A stretch of 64,000 nucleotides of DNA from Acholoe squamosa. Its lineage: Eukaryota > Annelida > Polychaeta > Phyllodocida > Polynoidae. The position numbers were made by a program, and so were the translations under genes. The notes below the pieces were generated by a model. It ran no database searches. It worked only from the letters and a program-made list of their open reading frames with translations, and was not told the origin of the DNA. Below, piece by piece: positions 42,341 to 53,139 of the stretch (within the stretch, counting starts at the first letter, position 1; every line of letters starts with the position of its first letter). The stretch is from positions 17,162,324-17,226,323 of the forward strand of contig OX439037.1 of assembly GCA_949317995.1 (NCBI GenBank), given 5' to 3'.

Positions 42341-44289
42341 GGTTTTGAACTCTTATATGGACTTAAGATTTTCTTTAGGAAATTAAACACAAAAATCAGA
42401 AATGCATTTTAGTGGTGCCTGAAGCTACATTTTAAGGTCATGTGGTGACAAAATCCATGATTTGCTTCACATAATATACTCTAATTCTTCATGCTAAGTT
42501 TATATTATAAAGAAAGGCTTGTCTTTCATACAATGTTTTTATCAAAATTGTAAAAGCAATAGAAAATAGTGAAAAAAAATGCACTATTTTATGTCACTTT
42601 AAAATCGTCTTTAGATCTACAAACAACCCCTTTATTATGCTGTATTCAGGGCTAGAAATGGGCACGGCCCTACATCTATAACTGGGGCCATAAGGAGTGC
42701 AGTACTGGACCTGCTTAATAATTGGAGTATCAACTAACAAAAAAACACTTCACTGGATAATGACTTGGAAATTAGTCTCCAATCACTAAAGTGGTAAATT
42801 GTGTTAATTATCCATCCCATACGGCTGTTCAAAGTAAAAGAAGCTTAAAAAGAACGTTTTTGTTCCATTTTCAATCCATGGCAACCACAGTGTGATATAA
42901 TGGGGTAAATTTGGAAGAGGTATTCACTATGTCCAATTTTATGTATAGTGTATATATTTAATGGATATGTGTCAAATTATACCTAAAATATTTTCCTTTG
43001 AGCCTGCCTATGACGTGCCCGGTGACCATGAACCATGTGAGCATACTGATGTACTAGAGAACATACAGATTACTGATAGTAATGACAGAACACTGGCCCC
43101 ATATACGTGCCCCACTACAGGTGTAATGGAAAGGGGAGGCGCTCTTATCTTGGTCACTTTATCAGAGTAGGTGGCCCTACTGTCAATATATGAACTTATG
43201 GACAGTGTTACCACCTAGTAATGCAGATATGACAGTGGACATCCACTATCATCTTTGCAGTATTAGGGGCCACCACTGACTATGGGGAAAAGCAAGGACA
43301 TTGTCTACATAGCTGTACACAAAGTACAGTATACCCATTAGTCAAGTGGAGTTAAAGAGAGAGTTGCCTGGTACTTTTGAACACCAGGGGCTACAGAAGC
43401 CACACGCAGAATTAGTTCAAATATTATTCAACAGAGGTCTCCCAAGTATAACTTAGTCATTCATGAATCATCAGAGAGGGCCTTGACCATCCATCTAAAG
43501 TTTGCCCTGTGTCTCAGCTAGAGTTGTGTAATTTGCAGTTGCAGTCATGGATGAGTTGAGGCACCAATAGTCTGGTCCATTCTAGTAACAGACACATGCA
43601 ATTACAATTAGCAAGTGAGAGTACAAACGATTGGTCCACATTGCATAGAAACTTCCTTGCTGCACCTTTTCCTAAAGCATATCACACATAGGTCTGGGGG
43701 GAATTGCTGCTTCAGAATGGTGAACAATATCTTAAATGAAAATTTAATTAATGCCCACTAGTTGGCATTGTCAACACTCACAATGCCTGCAATGATATGT
43801 TTGACAAGCCACCCCAGCCTTGACGCTTACATTTAATTAATGCTGTCATTTCAAAGGGTAGTAAATTTGGATTACTTAAAAAATACAAATGCCAAAGGGA
43901 TGAGAACCTCTGAAATTCCCAGCCTATACTGTGTTTTATGGGACACATTCGGCCCTTTCCTTAGGCCAACCAGATTATAGTATCTATGACACCTGGGGTA
44001 TGTTACACAATCGAAATTTGTGGTCCCTAATTATAATTTATTAGAAAATGTGTTACAAGTATAAATCTAGGTGGTGTTCACTAATTTTCGTGCTCTTTAG
44101 TAGACGAGCAAGATCCCCTTATTTCTATAGAAATTGTTAGGTGTTTCATAACTATTCTTTAATATTTTGATGGTGTTCTTTAATTTATTTCTGGTGGTCG
44201 TAAAGGGGTTTATCCAGTGTTACATAAATAAAAGTTATACAGACCTAAATTGGGGGTACTAAGTTTTTTAATAAATTGAAAACAAAGTA
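42341..44289. other. no gene recognised
   Basis: AT-rich DNA. A weak plus-strand frame at 42961-43170 has no motif. No repeat termini were identified. Confidence 0.45.
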
Positions 44290-44766
44290 GGGGAAGGTTG
44301 CCTAATTTGGACCGGCTCCTAAATTGGACCACGCTTGTTTCCCCTAGTGGCAGTAATAGGAACTAGGTTCCAATGCTGCCATTTTTTAGTCAATATCACT
44401 AAAGTTCCTAATAACTTTCAAAAATGTAATTTTCCTGTAATTTTATACACATTTTTCGTGAAAAATGGTTTATGGACCTCTTGATCTTATTTGCATCACC
44501 GCTAACTTAAGCCCTCCTGTTTGCTAGGCAACATTTTTTTGTTCAAAATCCTTTCAAATTTTTTCATGTCATATTATTGAACCATTAGGCTTTGATTTTT
44601 AATTGCACACCCTGACTAGAGAAATTCAAATTCCTATATTTCTATGCTATGAAGATAAAGCTATAAGGTACCATCACAAAGTGTATAAATTTTACATTCA
44701 AATTCATAGGAATAATCACTGGACAGGAAAAGGTTATTAGGGGGTCCAACATAGGCACCTTTCCCC
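44290..44766. repeat. TA-flanked element with GGGGAAGG termini
   Basis: TA at 44288-44289 and 44767-44768. The left end GGGGAAGGTTGCCTAATTTG is followed by GACC. The right end is the complement of GGGGAAAGGTGCCTATGTTG followed by GACCCCC. The interior is AT-rich and non-coding. It is a non-autonomous TIR element, possibly Tc1/mariner-like because of the TA. Confidence 0.65.
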
Positions 44767-45336
44767 TAATTTTGTTATAGTTATATAACAGGAAGTCCCA
44801 AAATACACACATAAAGATAACAACTTGTTTGATTAGGATATTATTCCAATAGTTTAGACCCTATAAAAGCACCTTAATCTTGCTCACTATTTCATGCTCT
44901 TTAATTTTTGTTTAATATCATGCTCATTAATGTTATGGGCATATTTTTAATTACCTTTAGGGGCCATTTAACATGATTTTAGTTGTTGTAAAGGGCCTTT
45001 AAATCTATATTTAGCTTAAATCTGTAGAGGTTAATTAAATTATTTTTATCATCATATGGGGTTTGCATTTATTTTGCAGGTGTTATGGGGCCCTGTGATG
45101 ATGTGGTACACAAAAATGTGTAGTTTACCATGTACCCCATACTTTATGGAAGAGCATCCATATTAACTAACAGGAAATAATTAAAGAACATGAAAATTAA
45201 CCAACATGAATGTATTTGGTACACTTCCAGATGAGTACACATTATGAAACAGAATTATTTCTTACTCTGCTTCATGATCTTCATTTTAAATATTTTATCA
45301 GTTAAGAGCACAAATTAACGATCACCATTTGTGTAA

Positions 45337-45642
45337 CAGACCCCTGACTTTACTTTGTGTACTGACCATTCGTCCCTGAGGTGGCTTCTTAATTTTAAAG
45401 ACGCCGAGGGGATGATTGGAAGACGGTTAGCTCACCTATCCAAATTCAGATTGGAGCACAATCAGATTGAGCACCGGCTGGGTGAAAAGCATATAAATGC
45501 GGATGCCTTAGCGAGACGACCAGTCCGAAAGTGCCAAAATGCCACTTGTGATGACTGCGGTGCCCACAATGCTGTGGTCGCCGGGTTAATATATAACTAT
45601 ACCACCCTCCGTATCCCCTGGGAGGAGGCTGTATATAGCTAA
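45337..45642 (+). pseudogene. Gypsy RNase H, C-terminal fragment
   Basis: The frame begins with PDFTLCTDHSSLRWLLNF and continues to an H-R-L-G-E-K-H-I-N-A-D-A-L-A-R motif, the end of the Ty3/Gypsy RNase H domain. A Cys-rich linker follows (CQNATCDDCGAHN). The stop TAA at 45640-45642 is in the same frame as the integrase that follows. Everything upstream (RT, protease, Gag) is missing. Confidence 0.83.
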
Positions 45643-46566
45643 CTCGATTGGTCCCCGGAGATCATCAAGAAGTTTCAACAGTCAGATCCCACCACTGCAC
45701 GCATCTTGGAATACTTACGGAAAGGTATTAAGCTGGCGAGGCCAATGTTATCTCTGGAAGACAGAGAAACGAGGCGATTTATAGCTCAGTGGACCGAGCT
45801 AGAGATCCGAGATGGCATATTATGCCGGTGGAAGACCACTTCCACAGGTAATAAGCTATTGCAAATAGTGATTCCTACCTCGATGAGGAGGGATATCATG
45901 TATTATTGCCATGGACACCAAATGAGTGGCCATTTCGGGAAGAAAATATCCATAGAACATCTGCAAAGACGATATTACTGGCCAGGGATGAGGAGCGACC
46001 TATTTCGGTGGATTGCAACTTGCCCTAATTGTTGTAAAAACAAGCCAGGACCCAGCCTGAGCAAGCTGCCCTTGTCCCAGGAATTGTTTGGTGTCAGATT
46101 TGCTCGAGTAGCGATCGACATCATTAGTGGATTTAAAACGATGCCCAGAGAGAATACTTGTATGATGGTTGTAACAGACTACTATACTAAGTACACTCGG
46201 GTGTTTCCTCTTCCGAATCACAAAGCCGCTACATGTGCTGAGGCATTTGTAAAAGGCTGGGTGCTACATTTGGGTGTACCCCTCATGATGCACAGTGATC
46301 AAGGTAGAGAGTTCGAGTCTGAGTTGTGGCAGGAAATGTTCCATTACTTAGCAATATGTAAGACCCGAACCAACCCATACCGACCACAATCAGATGGCCA
46401 TGTAGAGAGGTTCAATAGGACTTTGATACAAGTCCTAAAGCCCCTGGTTAATAGTCATCAGGACGATTGGGACGAGCAGTGTGAGTTTGTAGTACACGCC
46501 TACAACAACACCGTCCATTCATCCACTGATTGTACCCCAAACCTCTGTAATAATTATGCCTGTTGA
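45643..46566 (+). pseudogene. Gypsy integrase, zinc-binding and catalytic domains
   Basis: This continues the RNase H frame after its stop. The HHCC zinc domain shows a His pair in GHQMSGHFG and a Cys pair in CPNCC, with YYWPGM between them. The DDE core has Asp in ARVAIDIISG, Asp in MHSDQGREFES and Glu in SDGHVERFNRTL, with normal spacing. A frame change near 46545-46560 cuts the core from its C-terminal domain. In active elements the enzyme inserts the cDNA. Confidence 0.85.
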
Positions 46567-47101
46567 CTTGGTGTACGGAGTGGTTGGAATCGACCCGGAG
46601 GCTCCTTGCACTGTGTTGTTTGTGGAGTCGCTCGAACGGTTTAAGGTCGTAACACCTTGGGAGGGCCCTTTCAAAATTGTGCACATCATCTCTGAGTCCA
46701 CAGTGATGATGGAGGATTGCTACACTGGTAGAAGGTGGAAGACCAATGTAAGAATGCTCAGGCCCTGGAAGGGACGCAAAGCGGCGGAGAGGGAGTTTGG
46801 TTACCAACAGCCAAAGCCCACTATAAGTAGGCCCAAGGTCGTGGTACCCAAGAAACACCCTAGAGGTCGGCCTAGGAAGCATCCGGAGGCGAAGGTAGCT
46901 TCTAAGAAGAAGACGACGAGCAGGAAACGGCCTAATCGTAAGAAATGGAAAAATGTCTCGCTGAGTGAAGGCATTACATATGGGGAGGGCCCCGTCGTGG
47001 CTGCACGGGACCCGGAGAAGGCCATATGTAAAGCCGGGAGGAATAAAATGCTGACCCAAGGCGTCAGACGCAGTCCTCGGTTGAGGTCCGCCGTTACCTA
47101 A
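46556..47101 (+). pseudogene. Gypsy integrase C-terminal (GPY/F-like) domain
   Basis: The phase is shifted relative to the catalytic part. It starts at MPVDLVYGVVG, the usual linker of Gypsy integrases, then PWEGPFKIVHIISESTVMM and KTNVRMLRPW, the beta-barrel GPY/F-type module. A long Lys/Arg-rich tail (about residues 85-150, with RPRKHPEAK) follows, which may be a nuclear-localisation or AT-hook-like DNA-binding tail. The stop at 47099-47101 is followed by non-coding sequence. Confidence 0.78.
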
Positions 47102-47604
47102 CTCAGTACACAACAAGCAACTGTGTGTAATTCGCCATAGGCGAATAACATATGTATCGCGGCTGGGGCGTCGAACGAATGTTCTCCGGGTAGCCGTATC
47201 CCGTGAGTGGTGGTCAGATTAACCGGTACATTTGCTTTCTAGCGATGTATTTACCAACAAGCTGCCGATGATAGCACCCTGGCAGTAACATGCGTCTCGT
47301 ATACCAAGCCGAACCTTAGTTCGATTCTAGTCCGATTGAGTGCGCCACAGGTGTGGCGGGAATGCGCGAAAATAGGTCACCGGATAGCTCGCAGCGGGAT
47401 CTCGCGAGACAAGAGGTCAGACGCCATATTGGTTATAACTAGGGCGGAATCGTGGTGGTCAGATGCCACTGGTTTCGCTCCGGTTATTTTGTGCCCTCCG
47501 GCAGCTTATAGCTGTGTTTCAATCTTCGATTTTGTTGGATGAATTCTTCGGGAGGAGTCCAACGTTATTACTGCCAATTTTAATTGGAAGCTCGTTCCAC
47601 CGTA
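47102..47604 (+). other. gap between Gypsy integrase and the downstream coding block
   Basis: About 500 bp with no good frame on the sense strand. It contains short CG-rich words and GCGGGATCTCGCGAG at about 47393-47407. A pyrimidine-rich stretch near 47500-47530 could act as a splice acceptor region for a subgenomic RNA, or an internal promoter could lie here. Neither is demonstrable from the sequence. Confidence 0.4.
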
Positions 47605-48334
47605 ATGGCACGAGGGACGATTGATGCTGTGCGTCAAAGCGCCAACATTGAGTTGAGCGAAGACGAGGTCCCAGCGGCCGAGTCTAGGGTGGAGGAAACA
47701 ATGGATTCCTCGGATGCTGGCCCTTACACGGGTGCCAGAAGTGGAGGAAGCCGCCAACTGCCTCGCCGCCATGTCTATGGCTGTGACCGACAGGGAACAG
47801 ATGCCTCCTCCACCAAACCCAGGTCCAGTACCTTCAGCATCTGGTTCGGTAGACCCTTCTGAACCGACGAACCTCAGTGTCCTGGACATTCCGTTGTATC
47901 CTCCGTGATTCAAAACAGCTATCCCACGCCTGGCTCATGTGGACGAAGGCGAGGGGATAGTATACACAAGGTGGGGCACCTATATCCCCATGCACCCATC
48001 CATGTTCGGATGCGGTCCGTTGGCGGTGGTGTCCGGTGAACCGGAGCCTATCCATGATGAATTCAAGACTCTGGTGATAGACTCGTGTTCCGACGAGCTG
48101 GCTGAGAGTATGCCAGTGTCATGGCTCCGCAACTTCAAACGGTTGGTGGGAGCCATGATGTATGATGAGAACCTGGCACGAGCTGTCCTGCTGTCAGAAG
48201 GGATCACCCAGAGGGCAAGACAGCTAAGGGAGTCTGAGTCTGACATAGACACCGACTCTACCATCACGCACTCGTCGGTGAAATCCGGACGGACCAAGAA
48301 ATTGGTTGTAAACCTATGCCGAAGGGGCCTCTGA
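47605..48334 (+). pseudogene. downstream Gypsy ORF, segment 1 (unknown protein)
   Basis: It starts at the ATG 47605 (MARGTIDAVRQSANIELSED). The frame changes near 47700-47720 to a phase containing VPEVEEAANCLAAM and a Pro-rich stretch. A TGA at 47906-47908 interrupts, and the same phase then continues with VDEGEGIVYTRWGTYIPMHP and an SWLRNFKRLVGAMMYDENLA helical part. No domain is recognised. The good coding composition across these breaks suggests one long ancestral protein. Confidence 0.5.
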
Positions 48335-49283
48335 CCGAGTCTGATCTCGAGGATGATGACCTTCGGATCGCGATCAAGAGGTCGAAGTCCGGGGAGGAGC
48401 CAGGCGCCAACATACCGGAGGCGGCTGGTAACATCTCGGACGAGGATATTACCCGTCAGCAAGCTGCTGTGGAAGCCAAGCACGGTGAGCTTGAGGCCCA
48501 TCTTCAGGAGCTAGCTGCTGCCTGCCGGGCCCACCACAAACAGCAGGCCCAGCTTCAGTCAAGTGTTGCCTTGGACACTGACACTACCGTCAGTAGTAGG
48601 AGGACCACCCGGGGTAAGGGCAAGGAGTCCGGTAAAATGGATTCTAGCCCTGACCCCCCACAGCAGCCCACTAAAGGGAAGAAGAAAGAGAAGAAGAAGG
48701 GAGCGAAAGCGTCTCTGGCCGTACCTGAGCCCTCTCGTACTAATAAGGGGGACAAGGGTAAGCCGAAGGCTTCAGCTCCTGCACCAACAGCAGTCACCAC
48801 ATCCACTGCGGTTACTGCAGCACCCACTGTCACCACCAGCGGGTCGCCCGCTGTCACCTCGGTTGTGACTTCGGCTGGTACTACTACCACTAGCCGAGTC
48901 CAGCCAAGAGGGGCAGGCATCTACTCAAGCAGCGAGTCGGGGAGGGAAAGCGACCCGGAGCTGCCCGAGTCAGCCAAATCTGATTTGGAGTCCGTGACGA
49001 TGTGGGAAGAACTGACCACGGACGAGAATCTGAAATGGATGTGGAAGAATGCAGCCGAGGGATTTAAAGAACGCGTCCCTCGCTGCTTCACGGATTGTGT
49101 TTATGACACAATCCACTACATGTGCCCGGGCACCGTTAACAAAGACGGTGACAGTGATGATGAGGAGTGGATGAAGACCGGCCCTCACGACACCATTGTT
49201 AGTAAGTTTTACCTGATTTGGATTGACCAGCTCAAGTCCAATTTGGGTCTAGTTTATAACTATGAGTCCAGAACGAAGGTTCA
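48316..49283 (+). pseudogene. downstream Gypsy ORF, segment 2 (coiled coil, low complexity)
   Basis: An open frame with an acidic start (ESDLEDDDLR), a helical segment (about residues 45-75, AAVEAKHGELEAHLQELAAA) and a Lys-rich stretch (GKKKEKKKGAK). A long Thr/Ala/Val-rich linker (about 155-200) and a conserved-looking end (MWEELTTDENLKWMWKNAA, then CVYDTIHYMCPG) follow. The phase is lost near 49280. The linker composition is unlike an envelope glycoprotein, and there is no signal peptide or transmembrane segment. Confidence 0.5.
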
Positions 49284-49856
49284 ATGGGCTATGACTCAAT
49301 GGGGACCTACCCCAAGTGCCCATTCGAGTCATGCCAGCTCTCACTCACTGGAGAGAAGATCTTCGATACGAAGCCTCAGTTTGCCAGGCATATTGTGGAG
49401 CATCACATGCACCATAAGCCCTTGATGAGGTGTGTCCCTGGTGACCGCCCCAGCAAGCTGTGTGACGGCACCTTTGTGACCAACTGGCGCCGGGACCTGG
49501 CTTTGCATTTGCAAAAAGCCCATGGTACCGGCCTGGAGAAAACATGAATGCGTGCATTGAGGTGCTTTAGCGAGCTACTGGCGAAGTGGGCTGACATGAC
49601 TCCCAGTGAAGTGAGACAGCAGGCGTTTGAACCTGAGTTCTGCGTTTGGAGGAGTGGTAATGTTACAGCTTACTTTGCCGTTAACCCCTCTGGCTCCAAG
49701 TTTCAGTTACCCACTAAGGGTCATCTGAAACTTACGAAATGGCGGGGTGACAGCAAACGTGAAAAGGACAAGCAGGGGTCAGCTGGGGCAGTCTTCAGCC
49801 ACATCCACCGAACGAACCCGAGCAGACCGATCCGTAAGCCCCGCAGGCCATAAGGT
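49284..49856 (+). pseudogene. downstream Gypsy ORF, segment 3 (paired C2H2-like zinc fingers)
   Basis: Two C2H2-like fingers: one starts CPFESCQLSLTGEK and ends HIVEHHMHH. The second has C...LCDGTFVTNWRRDLALHLQKAH, ending in H-x-x-x-A-H. A TGA at 49545-49547 interrupts, and the phase then continues with MTPSEVRQQAFEPEFCVWRS and a basic end. Nucleic-acid or protein binding is inferred from the fingers. No Gypsy protein with this architecture is known to me. Confidence 0.5.
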
Positions 49857-50106
49857 TCAGTCTAGACCAGCCAACCCAGCTGATCGTCGCCAGTCGGGAC
49901 AACAGGTCTCGGCTCTGGACATGCCTGGCAACCAGACCCATCGGGTGGTCAGCCAGGCAGTTCCAGCACCACCACCGCCTGGCCTCGCCATGGGACCCGT
50001 CATGGGACTGCCTCGGGTTGCCAGAAAGCCCAGGGTAGAGGTAGTGGGGGATGCGAATCCTCCCGACCAGCCCCTGGCTCCAACCAAGGTAGAGGAGGTA
50101 CCATGA
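49747..50106 (+). CDS. downstream Gypsy ORF, segment 4 (Pro/Arg-rich linker)
   Basis: 119 codons, low complexity, Pro/Arg/Gln-rich, overlapping the end of segment 3 in another phase. The stop and the next start overlap as ATGA (50103-50106). This is either a frame change within one ancestral gene or a coupled start. Composition alone supports coding. Confidence 0.38.
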   Translation: MTANVKRTSRGQLGQSSATSTERTRADRSVSPAGHKVQSRPANPADRRQSGQQVSALDMPGNQTHRVVSQAVPAPPPPGLAMGPVMGLPRVARKPRVEVVGDANPPDQPLAPTKVEEVP

Positions 50107-50621
50107 TTGAGGGCACTCTAGTCCCTAGCGCAGGCCTTCCGCCTGTTACTGCGTCTCCCGTACCAGCTGCTGCCCCATCTGTGGACTATCGGGTCCCCAT
50201 AATGGGGTTAGTAGCGAGTACCCTGGCGGGTCTTCAGGATCCAGAGACATTTGTCGATCACCTTGACGAACGTACCTGCCGGATCCAGAATGATCTGATG
50301 TGCGAGTGGCAGTCACTGCATCGCCAGCGGTCAATTGACTACTGGCAAGACATGACTGAAGCCACCTTCAACCTGGTATTTGAAATCCAGAAGAGGGAGG
50401 AGGATAAGATAAAGGAGCAGGAAATAAAGCTGGTCGAGGAGGCCTACAAATCCTGTAAGGAGAAGCAGAGAGAAGCTGAGAAGCTTAAAGAGTTCCACGC
50501 CGCTGAGAACATTAAGTACATTAACAAGTACAAGGAGGCAGATTTGAAGTTCTTCCTGTTTCGGCAAACATCTGGACAACTGGGACGGCACCGCGCCGTC
50601 TCTGGTCGTCCCTTCAGATGA
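50103..50621 (+). CDS. downstream Gypsy ORF, segment 5 (coiled coil)
   Basis: 172 codons. A Pro/Ala-rich start is followed by VPIMGLVASTLAGLQD and a long, strongly charged alpha-helix (about residues 90-150, KREEDKIKEQEIKLVEEAYK and onwards), very likely a coiled coil. A frame change near 50560-50575 moves the signal to the phase of segment 6. The arrangement of helix and acidic tail would suit a multimerising protein, but no family is recognised. Confidence 0.5.
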   Translation: MIEGTLVPSAGLPPVTASPVPAAAPSVDYRVPIMGLVASTLAGLQDPETFVDHLDERTCRIQNDLMCEWQSLHRQRSIDYWQDMTEATFNLVFEIQKREEDKIKEQEIKLVEEAYKSCKEKQREAEKLKEFHAAENIKYINKYKEADLKFFLFRQTSGQLGRHRAVSGRPFR

Positions 50622-51084
50622 TAGTGCCAAGACAGTGGGGGACAGCCCGTCAGAAGGCATGGGTGCTCTGAGCCTGCTCAGCGACCCGAGCACCGATGCT
50701 CTTAAGCTTCTCACTATGGGAAGCAGCAGCTCAGCCCCCTTACCCAACCTGGAGCCAGCTGAGAAGATGGACACCGACGAGTGCGAGGACTTGTAAGTGT
50801 CCATCTGCCGGCTTCCTTATTTTGTTCCTCAGTACCCGAGGGTAAAGGCATACTATATGCCAGAGATTTGTTTCTCGGAGGACTACCTGGATCCGAAGGA
50901 CTGGAATGACGAACTGCAGCTAAGATGGACGCCACCCGAACCATTCGTGGATTACCATCTGAAAGGGGGCTCCATCTTCCCATCCTCACCAGGGTACTAC
51001 AAACAGCAACGTGGCTTGCCACCACCCGTACGTCGCCGAATGGAGCTGCAGAAACGAGTCATTCCAGGTTCGCTGGAAGTTTAG
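50575..51084 (+). pseudogene. downstream Gypsy ORF, segment 6 (acidic tail and C-terminus)
   Basis: An open phase from about 50575 with a Ser/Asp-rich part (DSAKTVGDSPSEGMGALS), MDTDECEDL and a TAA at 50794-50796. After that the same phase continues with YPRVKAYYMPEICFSEDYLD and PSSPGYYKQQRGLPPP to a stop at 51082-51084. This is the end of the extra coding block. An aromatic- and Pro-rich C-terminus is unusual for Gag or Env. Confidence 0.45.
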
Positions 51085-51550
51085 TTTTATTGTAAGGGTG
51101 ATCCTACTAACCCAGTAGGACACTGCTTAAATTCATATAACTATGTGCATGTATTATTATTATTATATACCTTTCATAACTAAACTTTAAAGAAGAAATT
51201 TTTCTTCCGGTTACCCTACCACTTGGGTCTGTCATATCTATATTGTATATACCATGTAAATATTATGATACAATATGCATTTTAAATTATGTCATTAATC
51301 ACGTCTCATAACTATAATAACTTTTCAACATCTACCATAGGTTGATGGTGCATAAGGCACCACCTCCTATTGTTATTATTTAGTTACTTCTGATTATATA
51401 TGACAATGCCTATCATCATGTACCTACTATTTATAATGCCCCTTTAATGTCATATAATGTTTATATCACATTTATTAATAGATTTACCTATGTATATACT
51501 ATCATATAACGTTAACAATAGGTATTTATAACACCTACCCTAGGTAAAGT

Positions 51551-51563
51551 CTAGGGGTGGTGG
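51551..51563 (+). promoter_or_regulatory. polypurine tract of the Gypsy element
   Basis: The purine-rich CTAGGGGTGGTGG lies directly before the TGTAGGGG start of the LTR. This is the expected position and composition of the primer for plus-strand DNA synthesis. Confidence 0.6.
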
Positions 51564-51914
51564 TGTAGGGGCCGGCATCGTTATGTATATTATTAGTGCG
51601 CTTCATCCGAGAGATGTGTTTGTGTGGTGCTCGTTCCTTCTATGCCAACCAGGTGTCGCTTTGAGATACCCATTTGGTACAAGAGGGGGCAGCACCACGC
51701 CTCGCATCTAGCTCCTACTAAGGAGCCGGACGATCCGCAGAAGGGGACTGGACCTAGTCCAGTCCAGATGTGTTTTTATGTAATAAAGGCCTACCTGAGA
51801 GGTAGGAAGTTCTGGGGCTTTGCCCAACCCGAAATACTCGTGTTGTGTTGGTGTCTCTAACGTTAAGCGAGCCAAAGAGCCACCCAGCATATTAAGTCGA
51901 TACGAACCGTTACA
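51564..51914 (+). repeat. Gypsy 3' LTR
   Basis: 351 bp with the canonical TG...CA ends, here TGTAGGGG...GTTACA (a TGTA/TACA short inverted repeat). A polyadenylation-type AATAAA lies at about 51782. A GGTAGGAAG-type segment and a GC-rich part follow. Only one copy is present because the 5' part of the element is missing, so the boundaries are inferred from the ends and the purine tract alone. Confidence 0.65.
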
Positions 51915-53139
51915 CAATATACACAAGAAGTTCAGTCAGCAGACACAAACCAGTCAATACAAAAACTTGTGGGACCGAGGCCATTGCTGCCAGGTCTGCA
52001 GAAATGACCAGACTGTGGGATCAAATGTCTGGCTATAATCTTGGGACCTTCGCTACATTTTGGGTTTCATGGCTTGCAATTATTAAGGGTTTTACAGCCT
52101 AAAACAAAAGGCATTACTGTTTATTAAGATTTGAAGGGGTAAAAGAAGGCGTTTTGCAGCACATAGCTCTTTATGGGCTATTTTTTTGTAAAGACCAATA
52201 TGTATAATACCTTATAAGGAACATACAGTATCACTCTTTAATGTTTGGAGTAATGTATTCTTCAAGATTTATTTACAATTCATTCATTATCCTATTTATA
52301 TTTTGATGCAGGTGACAATCCCTGCAGTGTGTGCTCTGTGTTTTAGTGCAGTGCAGAGATATGGGGTGCATCCTGAGGTGAAATAAGGGCCTAATGTTGT
52401 TATATAAGGATGATATTACATGGGTTGACAGAAGAAACTATGATCTTTGCATTCATATGAATATTTTGAGATTCCTTATGACCACATTGTACAATACAAT
52501 ACTAAAGTAGCCCAACTTTGATGTTCTGTCACTAATTAAATTGCCACCAATACAATCAAAATTAACACAGGATGTACCTCTAGTATAGGTTGTAAGAATC
52601 CCAGTGGGTATGGCCCTATGTGTGATTGTGACTCAATGTAGCCCTCACTGCACCTGTCGAAATTAGAGACTGAGGGGGTAACCAAAAAAAATAGAAAAAA
52701 AGTCTGAAACTCCCTTTAAATGCAATATATTCAAAATTTTCTGTCAGCAATCTAAATATCTGCAATGGTCTGAAAGTTTAAATAGTAGTAAATGTGAAAT
52801 ATCAGAAAAATATATTTTTTTGTCAACATCCTCTATATTTAGTGCTACTTGTCGAGGTATAAATAAATCACAGCAAAAAAAGATAGAGACAGCATCTGAT
52901 TGCATCCTATCAATGCTGTGCAAGTAGTACATAGATTTCCCCACTCGAAGTTTAAAGTTTTAACACTGTTCATCGGCTAAAGAAAACACCCCAAATGGAG
53001 TTGTTACAATCAGTCGCCTGATAAGTTATAAATATTCACCACCGAAGTACCAAGTGGTTTCCATGAACTTATTGTAACATTTTCTATGTTATTAACATAC
53101 AGATCTTTACAATAATCACAATCTACCCAGTGTCACAAG
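51915..53139. other. no gene recognised
   Basis: AT-rich DNA after the LTR. The minus-strand frame at 52744-52944 has no motif. Confidence 0.45.

Larger units (their letters stand above)
45337..51914 (+). mobile_element. Ty3/Gypsy LTR retrotransposon, 5'-truncated, with extra 3' coding block
   Basis: The element starts abruptly inside RNase H at about 45337 and ends with a 3' LTR (51564-51914). Base composition is clearly more GC-rich than the flanks throughout the coding part. After the integrase (to 47101) there are about 500 bp without a good frame. Then comes a 3.5-kb block of overlapping, frame-changing coding sequence (47605-51084), a 480-bp AT-rich stretch and a purine tract (51551-51563) directly before the LTR. 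gag, protease, RT and the 5' LTR are absent. Multiple stops and frame changes show that this copy is dead. Confidence 0.83.

Noticed and set aside
47121..47340. Possible second LTR after the Gypsy integrase
   Set aside because: A TGTG start exists, but it does not match the 351-bp LTR at 51564-51914 and no partner end was found.
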